Below, in pieces: positions 17,139 to 25,125 of a DNA stretch of 64,000 bases (the stretch's first letter is position 1; the number at the start of each line of letters is the position of its first letter). The notes under the pieces were generated by a model. That model worked only from the letters and a program-made list of their open reading frames with translations. It was not told where the DNA came from and searched no databases. Source of the stretch: Rhodoferax ferrireducens (GTDB lineage: Bacteria; Pseudomonadota; Gammaproteobacteria; Burkholderiales; Burkholderiaceae_C); the NCBI RefSeq assembly GCF_003347515.1, contig NZ_QEII01000324.1:248001-312000 (forward strand), written 5' to 3'. The translations under genes and the position numbers were made by a program.

Positions 17139-18353
17139 ATGTTGTTACCTGATTGGGCTGCCTTGAACGTGGCCTTGGAGTGGTTGGCGTACGGGTTTCT
17201 GCATTTGGCTTGGTGGCAAATCGCGTTGTTTACGCTGGCTGTGACGCATGTCACCATGATCAGTGTGACAGTATTTTTGCACCGGCATCAAGCGCACCGC
17301 GCGCTGGACTTGCACCCCATTGCCTCCCATTTTTTCCGGTTCTGGCTCTGGCTGACCACGGGCCAGGTCACCAAAGAGTGGACCGCCATTCACCGCAAGC
17401 ACCATGCGAAATGCGAGCAGGCGGAAGACCCGCACAGCCCGCATGTGTATGGCATCAAAACCGTGTTGTTACAGGGCGCCGAGTTGTACCGTGCCGAGTC
17501 CAAAAACAAGGAAACCATGCTTCGCTATGGTCACGGCACGCCCAGTGACTGGCTGGAACGCAATCTGTACACCCGCTTTTCGTGGCAGGGCGTGGGCCTG
17601 ATGCTAATCATCGATCTGGCCCTGTTCGGTGCGGCCGGCTTAGCGGTGTGGGCTGTACAGATGGCCTGGACCCCCATCATGGCGGCTGGCATCATCAATG
17701 GCGCCGCGCACTATTGGGGCTATCGCAACTTCGAGGCGCCCGATGCCAGCACCAATATTTCACCGTGGGGCATCCTCATTGCCGGTGAAGAGTTGCATAA
17801 CAATCATCACACCTATCCCACCTCCGCCAAGCTGTCAGTCAAACCCTACGAGTTTGACATCGGCTGGATGTACATCTGCCTGATGCAAAGTGTTGGCTTG
17901 GCGACCGTCAAGAAGACCCCGCCCAAACTGGCCTTTGGTCATGTGCGCCCAGTGGCGGATGAGAAGACCCTGGAAGCGCTGATTTCCAATCGTTACGAAA
18001 TCATGGCGAGTTACGCGAAAGACATGCGTCGTGCCTTCAAGGACGAACTCGACGCCATGAAATTGCGCAGCGCAGATGCCGGCGTCATCAAGGCCGCTCA
18101 GCGCTGGATGCACCGGGATACCGAGCGGGTGCCGGCAGCCGCTATTTCCCAATTGGTTCTGGCCCGTGCCGCATCGCCTGTGCTGGACAAAATGGTGATC
18201 ATGCGCGAGGAATTGCGCCAGCTTTGGCTCAACCGTTCGCATACCCGTGAACAGCTGGCCGCTGACCTGCAGGCGTGGTGTCACCGTGCCGAGGCCAGTG
18301 GCATTGCGGCCTTGCACGCGTTTTCCCTGCGGCTGCGGGCGGCGCAAGCCTGA
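17139..18353 (+). CDS. Membrane fatty-acid desaturase, acyl-CoA delta-9 type
   Basis: 404 residues. It introduces a double bond into an acyl chain in the inner membrane, using a di-iron centre. Three His boxes are seen: HRHQAHRALD, HRKHHAKCE and HNNHHTYPTSAK. Hydrophobic segments surround them, and a C-terminal helical extension of about 120 residues rich in Arg/Ala (residues 285-404) goes beyond the catalytic core. ATG 17139 was preferred to an upstream TTG because a GAGAG ribosome-site-like stretch lies in front. It stands alone between the rsmB-like gene and a bidirectional terminator. A role in membrane fluidity is inferred. Confidence 0.9.
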   Translation: MLLPDWAALNVALEWLAYGFLHLAWWQIALFTLAVTHVTMISVTVFLHRHQAHRALDLHPIASHFFRFWLWLTTGQVTKEWTAIHRKHHAKCEQAEDPHSPHVYGIKTVLLQGAELYRAESKNKETMLRYGHGTPSDWLERNLYTRFSWQGVGLMLIIDLALFGAAGLAVWAVQMAWTPIMAAGIINGAAHYWGYRNFEAPDASTNISPWGILIAGEELHNNHHTYPTSAKLSVKPYEFDIGWMYICLMQSVGLATVKKTPPKLAFGHVRPVADEKTLEALISNRYEIMASYAKDMRRAFKDELDAMKLRSADAGVIKAAQRWMHRDTERVPAAAISQLVLARAASPVLDKMVIMREELRQLWLNRSHTREQLAADLQAWCHRAEASGIAALHAFSLRLRAAQA

Positions 18354-18373
18354 TTTGAGCTTCTGGCCTTTGG

Positions 18374-18410
18374 CCACAAAAAAGCCCGCATGAAGCGGGC
18401 TTTTTTGTGG
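18374..18410. terminator. Bidirectional Rho-independent terminator
   Basis: A perfect 16-bp inverted repeat: CCACAAAAAAGCCCGC and GCGGGCTTTTTTGTGG around a short loop. It has a GC stem flanked by an A tract on one side and a T tract on the other, so it can stop both the desaturase transcript (plus) and the rpmB-rpmG transcript (minus). Confidence 0.92.
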
Positions 18411-18425
18411 GAAAACAAACCTGAA

Positions 18426-18596
18426 TTACTTCAGCTTCATTTCCTTGTAATCCACATGCTTGCGAGCTTTTGGATCAAATTTCTTGATCAGCATCTTCTC
18501 GGGCATGGTTTTCTTGTTCTTGCTGGTGGTGTAGAAGTGACCGGTGCCAGCTGTAGATTCCAGCTTGATTTTTTCGCGTCCGCCTTTAGTTGCCAT
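18426..18596 (-). CDS. rpmG: 50S ribosomal protein L33
   Basis: 56 residues, starting MATKGGREKIKLESTAGTG and ending HVDYKEMKLK, the full-length L33 of the zinc-free type (no CxxC pairs; KNKKTMPEKMLIKKFDPKARKH is intact). It lies 11 bp after rpmB, the usual rpmB-rpmG order, and ends at the shared terminator. Confidence 0.97.
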   Translation of the reverse strand: MATKGGREKIKLESTAGTGHFYTTSKNKKTMPEKMLIKKFDPKARKHVDYKEMKLK

Positions 18597-18607
18597 GGTG
18601 CTGCTCC

Positions 18608-18841
18608 TTATGCCTGACCACGTGCGCGCAAGTCTGCGAGCACAACATCAATACCGTTTTTGTCGATCAAACGCAGACCTGCGTTGGAAATTCGCAAGCG
18701 AATCCAACGGTTTTCAGTCTCGACCCAGAAACGGCGGTATTGCAGGTTCGGCAGGAACCGGCGCTTGGTTTTGTTGTTGGCGTGGGAAACTTTGTTCCCA
18801 ACCATCGGGCCTTTGCCCGTGACTTCACATACGCGTGCCAT
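18608..18841 (-). CDS. rpmB: 50S ribosomal protein L28
   Basis: 77 residues, MARVCEVTGKGPMVGNKVSHANN at the start, the standard L28 length and sequence. It has no CxxC zinc pairs. It is first in the rpmB-rpmG operon, with a recognisable promoter and a leader of about 140 bases that contains a strong hairpin. Confidence 0.97.
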   Translation of the reverse strand: MARVCEVTGKGPMVGNKVSHANNKTKRRFLPNLQYRRFWVETENRWIRLRISNAGLRLIDKNGIDVVLADLRARGQA

Positions 18842-18902
18842 TTGGACACTCCAGAAGACGTGAACTTCATCAGTTCACTCGTTAACAGCTTTCGCCGCAC
18901 CT

Positions 18903-18922
18903 CGCCACATCGTGATGTGGCG
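18903..18922 (-). promoter_or_regulatory. Hairpin in the rpmB-rpmG leader
   Basis: CGCCACATC and GATGTGGCG form a perfect 9-bp inverted repeat with a 2-nt centre, in practice an 8-bp or shorter stem with a small loop. It lies about 60 bases upstream of the rpmB start and downstream of the predicted promoter, so it would be part of the transcript. There is no U tract, so it is not a simple terminator. It may be an RNA control or stability element, or a DNA operator. Confidence 0.4.
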
Positions 18923-18989
18923 GTAAAGAGATTCGCCGGATTGTCTTGCCCCGCATGGAGAGGATTGACGGATTCCGGAAAAGCTTTCG

Positions 18990-19018
18990 ATTATAGCTAT
19001 TTCAGTCCTGCTCAAGAA
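18990..19018 (-). promoter_or_regulatory. Sigma-70 promoter for rpmB-rpmG
   Basis: On the minus strand TTCTTG (19018-19013) and a consensus TATAAT (18995-18990) are separated by 17 bp. The -35 element falls inside the 3-prime end of trxB. It is placed correctly for the rpmB-rpmG operon, giving a leader of about 140 bases. Confidence 0.65.
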
Positions 19019-19952
19019 AGCGCTGCGCATCCAGGGCTGCCATGCAGCCGGTGCCCGCACTGGTAATGGCCTGGCGGTAGACGTGATCCTGCACGTCGCC
19101 GGCGGCAAAAACGCCTGGAACACTCGTCATGGTGGCGAAACCCTTGAGTCCGCCCTGGGTAATGATGTAACCCCCCGCCATTTCCAGCTGACCTTGGAAT
19201 ATCTCGGTGTTGGGCGAATGGCCAATGGCAATAAAGCAGCCTTTGAGCGTCAGGTCTTCCGTGCTGCCGGAGGTGACATGTTTCAGGCGAACACCGGTCA
19301 CGCCGCTCTGGTCGCCCAGCACTTCGTCGAGGGTACAGAATGTTTTGAGTTCAATCTTGCCCGCCGCAACCTTTTCCATCAATTTGTCGATCAGGATGGG
19401 CTCGGCCTTGAACTTGTCACGACGGTGCACCAGATAAACCTTGGTCGCTATGTTGGACAGATACAGGGCCTCTTCCACGGCGGTATTGCCGCCGCCCACC
19501 ACGCAGCAGATCTCGCCGCGGTAGAAAAATCCGTCACAGGTGGCGCAGCCCGAGACACCCCGGCCCATGAAAGCCGTCTCGGATGGCAGTCCCAGGTATT
19601 TGGCCGATGCACCGGTGGCGATGACGAGCGAGTCGCAGGTGTATTCGCCACTGTCACCTTTGAGGGTGAAGGGACGCTTGCTGAAATCCACCGCGTTGAT
19701 ATGGTCAAACACGATTTCGGTCTTGAAACGTTCGGCATGTTCCTGAAAGCGCTGCATCAGGTCCGGCCCTTGCACGCCGTGAACGTCGGCCGGCCAGTTG
19801 TCCACATCGGTGGTGGTCATCAATTGGCCGCCCTGGGCAATGCCGGTGATCAGCAGGGGGCTGAGATTGGCGCGCGCCGCATAAACGGCTGCGGTGTAGC
19901 CTGCAGGCCCAGAGCCCAAAATCAATACCTGTGCATGTCTTGTAGTTGACAT
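19002..19952 (-). CDS. trxB: Thioredoxin-disulfide reductase
   Basis: 316 residues. It reduces thioredoxin with NADPH through FAD and a redox-active disulfide. The FAD site GSGPAGYTAAVYAARA is near the N-terminus, the active site is C136-A-T-C139 in GCATCDGFF, the NADPH site is VVGGGNTAVEEALYLS, and GVFAAGDVQD binds FAD near the C-terminus. The ATG has an AAAAGG ribosome site. It is divergent from ftsK with a 52-bp gap. Confidence 0.97.
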   Translation of the reverse strand: MSTTRHAQVLILGSGPAGYTAAVYAARANLSPLLITGIAQGGQLMTTTDVDNWPADVHGVQGPDLMQRFQEHAERFKTEIVFDHINAVDFSKRPFTLKGDSGEYTCDSLVIATGASAKYLGLPSETAFMGRGVSGCATCDGFFYRGEICCVVGGGNTAVEEALYLSNIATKVYLVHRRDKFKAEPILIDKLMEKVAAGKIELKTFCTLDEVLGDQSGVTGVRLKHVTSGSTEDLTLKGCFIAIGHSPNTEIFQGQLEMAGGYIITQGGLKGFATMTSVPGVFAAGDVQDHVYRQAITSAGTGCMAALDAQRFLEQD

Positions 19953-20004
19953 TATGTAAGCCTTTTCAGAAAAATTTGATTCGCCGTGTACAGTGCTGGA
20001 TAGT

Positions 20005-22347
20005 ATGACTTATTCCCTCAATACCTTGAATTCCCCCCGCTCTGCGGGTGTAGCGGCCCGCTCGGGCTGGGTGCGTTTTGCCGACGAAATTGGTCTGCTG
20101 GCCGGGTTGGTGCTGTTGATTTTCTGGCTGCTTGCGCTTTTGACTTACTCAACACAAGATGCGGCCTGGTCGACCTCCGGGAGCGGCGGTCCGCTGCTCA
20201 ATCGGGCTGGGCGCTTGGGCGCCTGGCTGGCCGATGGCAGCTATTTTCTACTGGGGTTTTCTGTCTGGTGGTGTCTGGCGGCGGGCATTCGGGTCTGGCT
20301 TTCCGGTCTGGCCCGGTGGTTGCGTGGGCGCGAACTGCTGACGCCGCAGGACGAACCCGCTACGTCGCTGGCGTCAAGGTTTGCGTCGGGTCGGGTGGCA
20401 TTCTGGTGCGGGCTGGCCCTGCTGCTATGTGCCAGCACAACCCTGGAATGGTCCCGTTTTTACAGTCTGGAAGCGTATCTGCCGGGGTCCGGTGGCGGTA
20501 TTTTGGGCTATTTGCTGGGGCCTTTGAGTGTCACGTGGCTGGGCTTCGCCGGTGCCGGTCTGGTGGCAATCGCCCTGGGTGTCGTGGGAGCGGCCCTGGT
20601 GTTCCGCTTTTCCTGGGGTCGTGTGGCGGAGCGCCTAGGCGCCTGGCTCTATTTCCAGGTTGAATCGCGGCGTGACAAGCGTGAAGTGGCGCAGGATATC
20701 GCGATGGGCCAGCAGGCCGCACGCGAGCGCGAAGAGGTGGTGATTGAAGAGCGACAGGACATAGCTGTGCATCACCCCCGACCCATCATGATTGAACCGG
20801 TGCTGGCGGCGGTGCCCAAGAGCGATCGGGTGGTCAAGGAGCGGCAAAAACCCCTGTTCAAGGACATGCCTGACAACAAGCTGCCGCAGGTCGATTTGCT
20901 GGACGAAGCGCTGTTGCGGCAAGAGACGGTCGCCCCGGAGACGCTGGAGATGACCAGCCGCATGATCGAGAAAAAACTCAAGGACTTCGGTGTGGATGTG
21001 CGTGTGGTGCTGGCCCAGCCCGGGCCGGTGATCACGCGCTATGAGATCGAACCGGCCACTGGCGTCAAGGGGTCGCAAATCGTAGGCCTGGCCAAGGATC
21101 TGGCGCGATCCCTGAGTCTGGTCTCGATTCGCGTGGTGGAGACCATTCCGGGAAAAAACTACATGGCGCTGGAGCTGCCCAATGCCAAACGCCAGTCCAT
21201 CAAGTTGTCCGAGATTCTGGGCTCATCTGTTTACCATGAAGCCAAGTCCATGCTCACCATGGGACTGGGGAAAGACATCATCGGCAACCCGGTGGTGGTC
21301 GATCTGGCCAAGATGCCCCATGTGCTGGTGGCGGGTACCACCGGTTCGGGCAAATCGGTGGGAATCAACGCCATGATTTTGAGCCTGCTGTACAAGGCCG
21401 AGGCGCGCGATGTGCGCCTGCTGATGATTGATCCCAAGATGCTGGAAATGTCGGTATACGAGGGCATTCCGCATTTGCTGGCGCCGGTGGTGACCGACAT
21501 GAAGCAGGCGGCTTACGGCCTGACCTGGTGCGTCAATGAGATGGAACGCCGTTACAAGCTGCTGAGCAAGCTGGGGGTGCGTAATCTCGCTGGTTACAAC
21601 GTCAAGATTGACGAGGCCAAGGCGCGTGGCGAACATATTGGCAATCCCTTCAGCCTGACACCCGAGCAACCCGAGCCGCTGGAGCGCCTGCCGCACATCG
21701 TGGTGGTGATCGACGAGTTGGCCGATTTGATGATGGTCATCGGCAAGAAGATTGAAGAGCTGATTGCCCGCCTGGCGCAGAAGGCGCGTGCAGCCGGTAT
21801 TCACCTGATCTTGGCGACTCAGCGCCCGAGCGTGGACGTGATCACAGGCCTGATCAAGGCCAATATTCCGACCCGCATTTCATTCAAGGTCAGCAGCAAG
21901 ATCGACAGCCGCACCATCCTCGACCAGATGGGGGCCGAGGCCCTGCTGGGCCTGGGTGACATGCTCTACATGCCCGGCAGCGGCTTGCCAACCCGTGTGC
22001 ACGGCGCCTTTGTCAGCGACGAAGAGGTGCACCGCGTGGTCAGCTACCTCAAGTCCCAGGGCGAGCCCAACTATATTGAGGGCGTGCTGGAAGGCGGTAC
22101 CGATGACAGTGTGGGTGATTTGATGGGCGAGGGCGGCAGCAGCGGTGAGAAAGACCCGATGTACGACCAGGCGGTGGAGGTGGTCTTGAAAAACCGCAAG
22201 GCCAGCATCTCGCTGGTGCAACGCCACTTGAAGATCGGCTACAACCGCGCCGCACGCTTGGTGGAAGACATGGAAAAAGCCGGCCTGGTGAGCTCCATGA
22301 GCAGCAGCGGGCAGCGTGAAATATTGGTGCCTACACGGGCGGAGTGA
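20005..22347 (+). CDS. ftsK: DNA translocase FtsK
   Basis: 780 residues from ATG 20005 (a GTG at 19993 is also possible). FtsK couples septum formation to chromosome segregation. Four membrane helices lie in the first 200 residues. A short linker (about 220-300) is followed by the alpha/beta motor with Walker A AGTTGSGKSVG and Walker B in LLMIDPKML, then VVVIDELADLMMV and ATQRPSVDVITG. The C-terminal gamma winged helix (about 715-780) has the KNRKASISLVQRHLKIGYNRAA motif in two parts that reads KOPS sites. The linker is short compared with E. coli FtsK (1329 residues), as is usual outside enterics. Confidence 0.96.
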   Translation: MTYSLNTLNSPRSAGVAARSGWVRFADEIGLLAGLVLLIFWLLALLTYSTQDAAWSTSGSGGPLLNRAGRLGAWLADGSYFLLGFSVWWCLAAGIRVWLSGLARWLRGRELLTPQDEPATSLASRFASGRVAFWCGLALLLCASTTLEWSRFYSLEAYLPGSGGGILGYLLGPLSVTWLGFAGAGLVAIALGVVGAALVFRFSWGRVAERLGAWLYFQVESRRDKREVAQDIAMGQQAAREREEVVIEERQDIAVHHPRPIMIEPVLAAVPKSDRVVKERQKPLFKDMPDNKLPQVDLLDEALLRQETVAPETLEMTSRMIEKKLKDFGVDVRVVLAQPGPVITRYEIEPATGVKGSQIVGLAKDLARSLSLVSIRVVETIPGKNYMALELPNAKRQSIKLSEILGSSVYHEAKSMLTMGLGKDIIGNPVVVDLAKMPHVLVAGTTGSGKSVGINAMILSLLYKAEARDVRLLMIDPKMLEMSVYEGIPHLLAPVVTDMKQAAYGLTWCVNEMERRYKLLSKLGVRNLAGYNVKIDEAKARGEHIGNPFSLTPEQPEPLERLPHIVVVIDELADLMMVIGKKIEELIARLAQKARAAGIHLILATQRPSVDVITGLIKANIPTRISFKVSSKIDSRTILDQMGAEALLGLGDMLYMPGSGLPTRVHGAFVSDEEVHRVVSYLKSQGEPNYIEGVLEGGTDDSVGDLMGEGGSSGEKDPMYDQAVEVVLKNRKASISLVQRHLKIGYNRAARLVEDMEKAGLVSSMSSSGQREILVPTRAE

Positions 22348-22349
22348 AT

Positions 22350-22997
22350 ATGATGATGAAACGAATTGCTATTGTTTGCGTAGCTGCTTACGCAGGATGG
22401 GCGGGGGCTGGAGGCTTGGAAAGCCTTGAAGTCTTTGTGAAGACGGTGAAGACCGGCCGCGCCGACTTCACCCAGGTGGTCACCGCGCCCGCCAAGGACG
22501 GACAGGCGCCTCGCGTCAAAACCTCGAACGGCACCTTCGAATTTTCCCGGCCCAGTCGTTTCAAGTTCATCTACAAGAAGCCGTTTGAGCAAAGCATCGT
22601 GGCTGACGGCCAGACTTTGTGGCTGTATGACGCGGACCTGAACCAGGTCACGGCAAGCAAACAGTCGAAAGTGCTGGGGTCAACGCCCGCTGCCCTGATC
22701 GCCGCCGCGCCCGACCTGCGCGCCCTGCAGGCCGACTTCACGCTGGCCGATGCGCCTGATCAGGACGGCTTGCAATGGGTGGCTGCCACGCCGAAATCCA
22801 AAGAAGGTCAGTTGCAGACGGTTCGTGTCGGATTTCGCGCGGGCGAGAAAAGCGCCGAGCTGGCGGCACTGGAAATCCTTGACAGTTTTGGCCAGCGCTC
22901 GCTGCTGAGCTTCAGCAAGGTCGAGGTCAACCCGCGCCTGTCCGCCGATACCTTCCAGTTCAAGACGCCGGCTGGAGCGGACGTGATTCGCCAGTAG
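22350..22997 (+). CDS. lolA: Outer-membrane lipoprotein carrier protein LolA
   Basis: 215 residues. LolA carries lipoproteins from LolCDE across the periplasm to LolB. After the signal peptide come FVKTVKTGRADFTQVV, RFKFIYKKPFEQSIVADGQTLWLYD (key text PFEQSIVADGQTLW) and LNQVTASKQ, all typical. Three ATG codons in tandem begin at 22350, after GGCGGAG. The hydrophobic core of the signal peptide is encoded by a copy of the 49-bp repeat (22368-22416). The gene starts 2 bp after the ftsK stop and its last 38 bp overlap the convergent MscS-type gene. Confidence 0.95.
   Translation: MMMKRIAIVCVAAYAGWAGAGGLESLEVFVKTVKTGRADFTQVVTAPAKDGQAPRVKTSNGTFEFSRPSRFKFIYKKPFEQSIVADGQTLWLYDADLNQVTASKQSKVLGSTPAALIAAAPDLRALQADFTLADAPDQDGLQWVAATPKSKEGQLQTVRVGFRAGEKSAELAALEILDSFGQRSLLSFSKVEVNPRLSADTFQFKTPAGADVIRQ
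22368..22416 (+). repeat. 49-bp dispersed repeat inside the lolA signal sequence (copy E)
   Basis: It starts GCTATTGTTTGCGTAGC, then continues TGCTTACGC and GCGGGGGCTGGAGG, in line with copies A (3606) and D (60692). The reading frame begins at the first GCT codon, so the repeat encodes the run AIVCVAAYAGWAGAG of the signal peptide. Confidence 0.65.
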
Positions 22998-24108
22998 AGC
23001 CGCGACCGGGCGCAATTCGGGTTGCGGGCTTGTCGGATGGCGCTGGACGTTCGGCCAGTTGCAGTCCACTCGCAATGTGCAGGGTGTGGGTCGGAAAGGC
23101 GAATTGGATGCCACGCGCGCCAAACTCGCGCACGAGTTGCAGGTTGATGGCCTGCTGGACATCCATATACAGGTTGAAGTCGGGCTGCAGCATGTAATAG
23201 ACCGCCTCGAAGTCGAGCGAGGAGGGGCCGAAACCCTTGAAGTGCGCGCGGTCAAAACGGGTGCCTTCATGGGATTTGATCGCCTCCTGAATCAGGCCGG
23301 GAATGCTTTCGAGTTGCTCCACTGCGGTGTCGTAAGTGACACCTATGGCAAAAACGGCGCGCCGCTCCTGCATGCGCTTGTAATTGCGGATGCGGCTCTT
23401 GAGCAGGTCGTTGTTGGAGAAGATGATCTGCTCGCCACCCAGACTGCGCACGCGCGTGGTCTTGAGACCCACATGCTCGATGCTGCCCATGTGCTCGTCC
23501 ACGATGATGAAATCGCCAATGACAAAGGGCTTGTCGATGGCGATCGACAGCGAGGCGAACAGGTCACCGAGGATGTTTTGCGCCGCGAGCGCGACGGCAA
23601 TGCCTCCGATGCCCAGGCTGGCGACCAGCGCCGTGACGTTCAGGCCCATGTTGTCGAGGATGAGCAGCGCGACCAGCGCCCACAGCGCCACGCGCCCCAG
23701 AAAGGACAGCAGCGACAAGGTCATCGCACGGGCCCCGGCGTCGACATCCTCGCCCTGCGCGAACTTATGGTTCAACCAGAAAACGAGGCCACGATTGGCC
23801 CAGAAACCGGACTGCAGAATGAGCAAGCCGATGAAGGCCCGGTCAACGAATTTCTCCAAGGCTGCGGGCAGTGTCAGGAAGTGCGTCGCGACATAGAGGC
23901 CGACGGCCGCCGCAAGCAGAATGCGCGTGGCCGACAGGACATCGACAAAGAAGCCGTAGACCACCGTATCCGTGGTCCTGGAAGCGCGCGCCAAGCGGTG
24001 CAGGACCAAGCGCCGCAGCGTGTGGAGCATGATCATGAACGCGGTGGCCGCGAGCAGGGCGAAGGCCCAGTCCTGGGGGCTGTTGTTGGCAATGAGCTGG
24101 CGAAACAT
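22960..24108 (-). CDS. Small-conductance mechanosensitive channel, MscS family
   Basis: 382 residues. It probably opens under membrane tension to release solutes on hypo-osmotic shock. Five hydrophobic segments occur in the first 190 residues; the pore helix is the Gly/Ala-rich LGIGGIAVALAAQNILGDLFASL (key text GIGGIAVALAAQNILG), followed by the beta domain (GDFIIVDEHMGSIEHVGLKTTRVRS in part) and the cytoplasmic alpha/beta domain. The C-terminus is extended by a Pro/Arg-rich tail whose codons overlap the end of lolA on the other strand. Confidence 0.92.
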   Translation of the reverse strand: MFRQLIANNSPQDWAFALLAATAFMIMLHTLRRLVLHRLARASRTTDTVVYGFFVDVLSATRILLAAAVGLYVATHFLTLPAALEKFVDRAFIGLLILQSGFWANRGLVFWLNHKFAQGEDVDAGARAMTLSLLSFLGRVALWALVALLILDNMGLNVTALVASLGIGGIAVALAAQNILGDLFASLSIAIDKPFVIGDFIIVDEHMGSIEHVGLKTTRVRSLGGEQIIFSNNDLLKSRIRNYKRMQERRAVFAIGVTYDTAVEQLESIPGLIQEAIKSHEGTRFDRAHFKGFGPSSLDFEAVYYMLQPDFNLYMDVQQAINLQLVREFGARGIQFAFPTHTLHIASGLQLAERPAPSDKPATRIAPGRGSTGESRPLQPAS

Positions 24109-24344
24109 GGTTGTCCGTGGGTCGTGTCGGGCAGGTCGTCCTGGCCCGTCGGGGTTTGGGTGGGCGCTGGCGGGAAGCCGTTTAACGGCCCCAGCGATTT
24201 GGTTCCTGTTGACGCAGCGGTGAGGCGGTCAATCAGGCAGGCGTGGGTGGTGTGGCTAAGACTACAGGTCTGGATGTCGGGGGCAAAGGGTGTCGGCTTT
24301 CCACATCCATTCCAAGACACACCCCATTTTATTTAAAGTTTACG

Positions 24345-24375
24345 TTTGTGCAAATATTATTTGTACGAATGTAAT
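24345..24375. promoter_or_regulatory. AT-rich palindrome with promoter-like elements
   Basis: The 387-bp gap 24109-24495 has no convincing gene. It holds a palindrome of 25 bp, TTTGTGCAAATA (24345-24356) against TTATTTGTACGAA (24357-24369), matching at 10 of 12 positions. On the plus strand TTGTGC (24346-24351) and TGTAAT (24370-24375), 18 bp apart, resemble a promoter. The sharp drop in GC marks it out from its surroundings. It could control the MscS-type gene or a short plus-strand transcript. Confidence 0.35.
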
Positions 24376-24410
24376 TTAAGGATTGCTAACCATAGCGCCA
24401 TCGGAAGGGC

Positions 24411-24432
24411 GGCCGGTGGCGGCCATTTTTTT
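24411..24432 (+). terminator. Terminator-like hairpin on the plus strand without an assigned gene
   Basis: GGCCG and CGGCC around GTGG are followed by a run of seven T. It is oriented for plus-strand transcription, although both neighbouring genes are on the minus strand. With the promoter-like elements at 24346-24375 it would bound a transcript of roughly 50 bases. Confidence 0.4.
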
Positions 24433-24495
24433 GCAATCCCAGATGTTGGCGCTCACCGGCGCGATGCTGGTTGCGCACCCGGGCGCAGCGCGATG

Positions 24496-24996
24496 TCAGG
24501 TCGGCGGCTGGGTGCCAGGTCTGAAGCCCGCATTTTCGAGTCGGTCTTCCAGCTCACCCAGGCAGGCGCTGAGCGTGTTTTCCGATTGTTCCATCGCCAG
24601 GCGAAGTCCCTGATCGAGGGCATCCAGCCGGGTCAACACGACCGCTCTCGATTCCGCATCCAGGGTTGCCAGGCGCTTCAGCTCCCCGTCCAGGAAGCCG
24701 TGCAGTTCGGTGAAACGCGATGCCTCCGCCTTGTCCGCCAGCCCTCGATTGGCCTGCAACTCACGCGCGTAACGCCGAGTTTCGAGAAGCATGGAGGCCT
24801 GCAAGTAGACCAAAAACACGAGAAACACCGCGCTCATAAAGATGATCATGCCCAGCATGACCAATCCCAATGGCGCCTGAATTTCGGCAACGCCCAGGGA
24901 TAGGGTTGTCGTTGCCATGAACGCGCCCCAGTTGAGCGCAGCGAACGCGGCAATGGCGACCAGGACCAGAAGCAAGAGTAGCGTGCGAATTTTCAT
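24496..24996 (-). CDS. LapA-domain (DUF1049-like) membrane protein
   Basis: 166 residues. Two membrane helices occupy about 3-25 and 43-66 (RTLLLLLVLVAIAAFAALNW and the GLVMLGMIIFMSAVFLVFLVY region), followed by a cytoplasmic coiled coil rich in Leu, Glu and Arg. This is the layout of the LapA family linked to lipopolysaccharide assembly, but the cytoplasmic part is longer than in E. coli LapA (102 residues). It stands alone; no lapB gene lies next to it. The family call is from topology and the NWGAFMATTTLSLGVAEI text, so function is uncertain. Confidence 0.7.
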   Translation of the reverse strand: MKIRTLLLLLVLVAIAAFAALNWGAFMATTTLSLGVAEIQAPLGLVMLGMIIFMSAVFLVFLVYLQASMLLETRRYARELQANRGLADKAEASRFTELHGFLDGELKRLATLDAESRAVVLTRLDALDQGLRLAMEQSENTLSACLGELEDRLENAGFRPGTQPPT

Positions 24997-25125
24997 TTTG
25001 AGAGGCCCTTTTCATGAATTTCCCGGATAAGGTAAATTCAATGTCAGAAGTGGCTGATTACAACAGACATGAGTCCAGTCAGCGGGGGCTGGGCGTGGCG
25101 TGACGAATTCGTTGATTGACTATTT

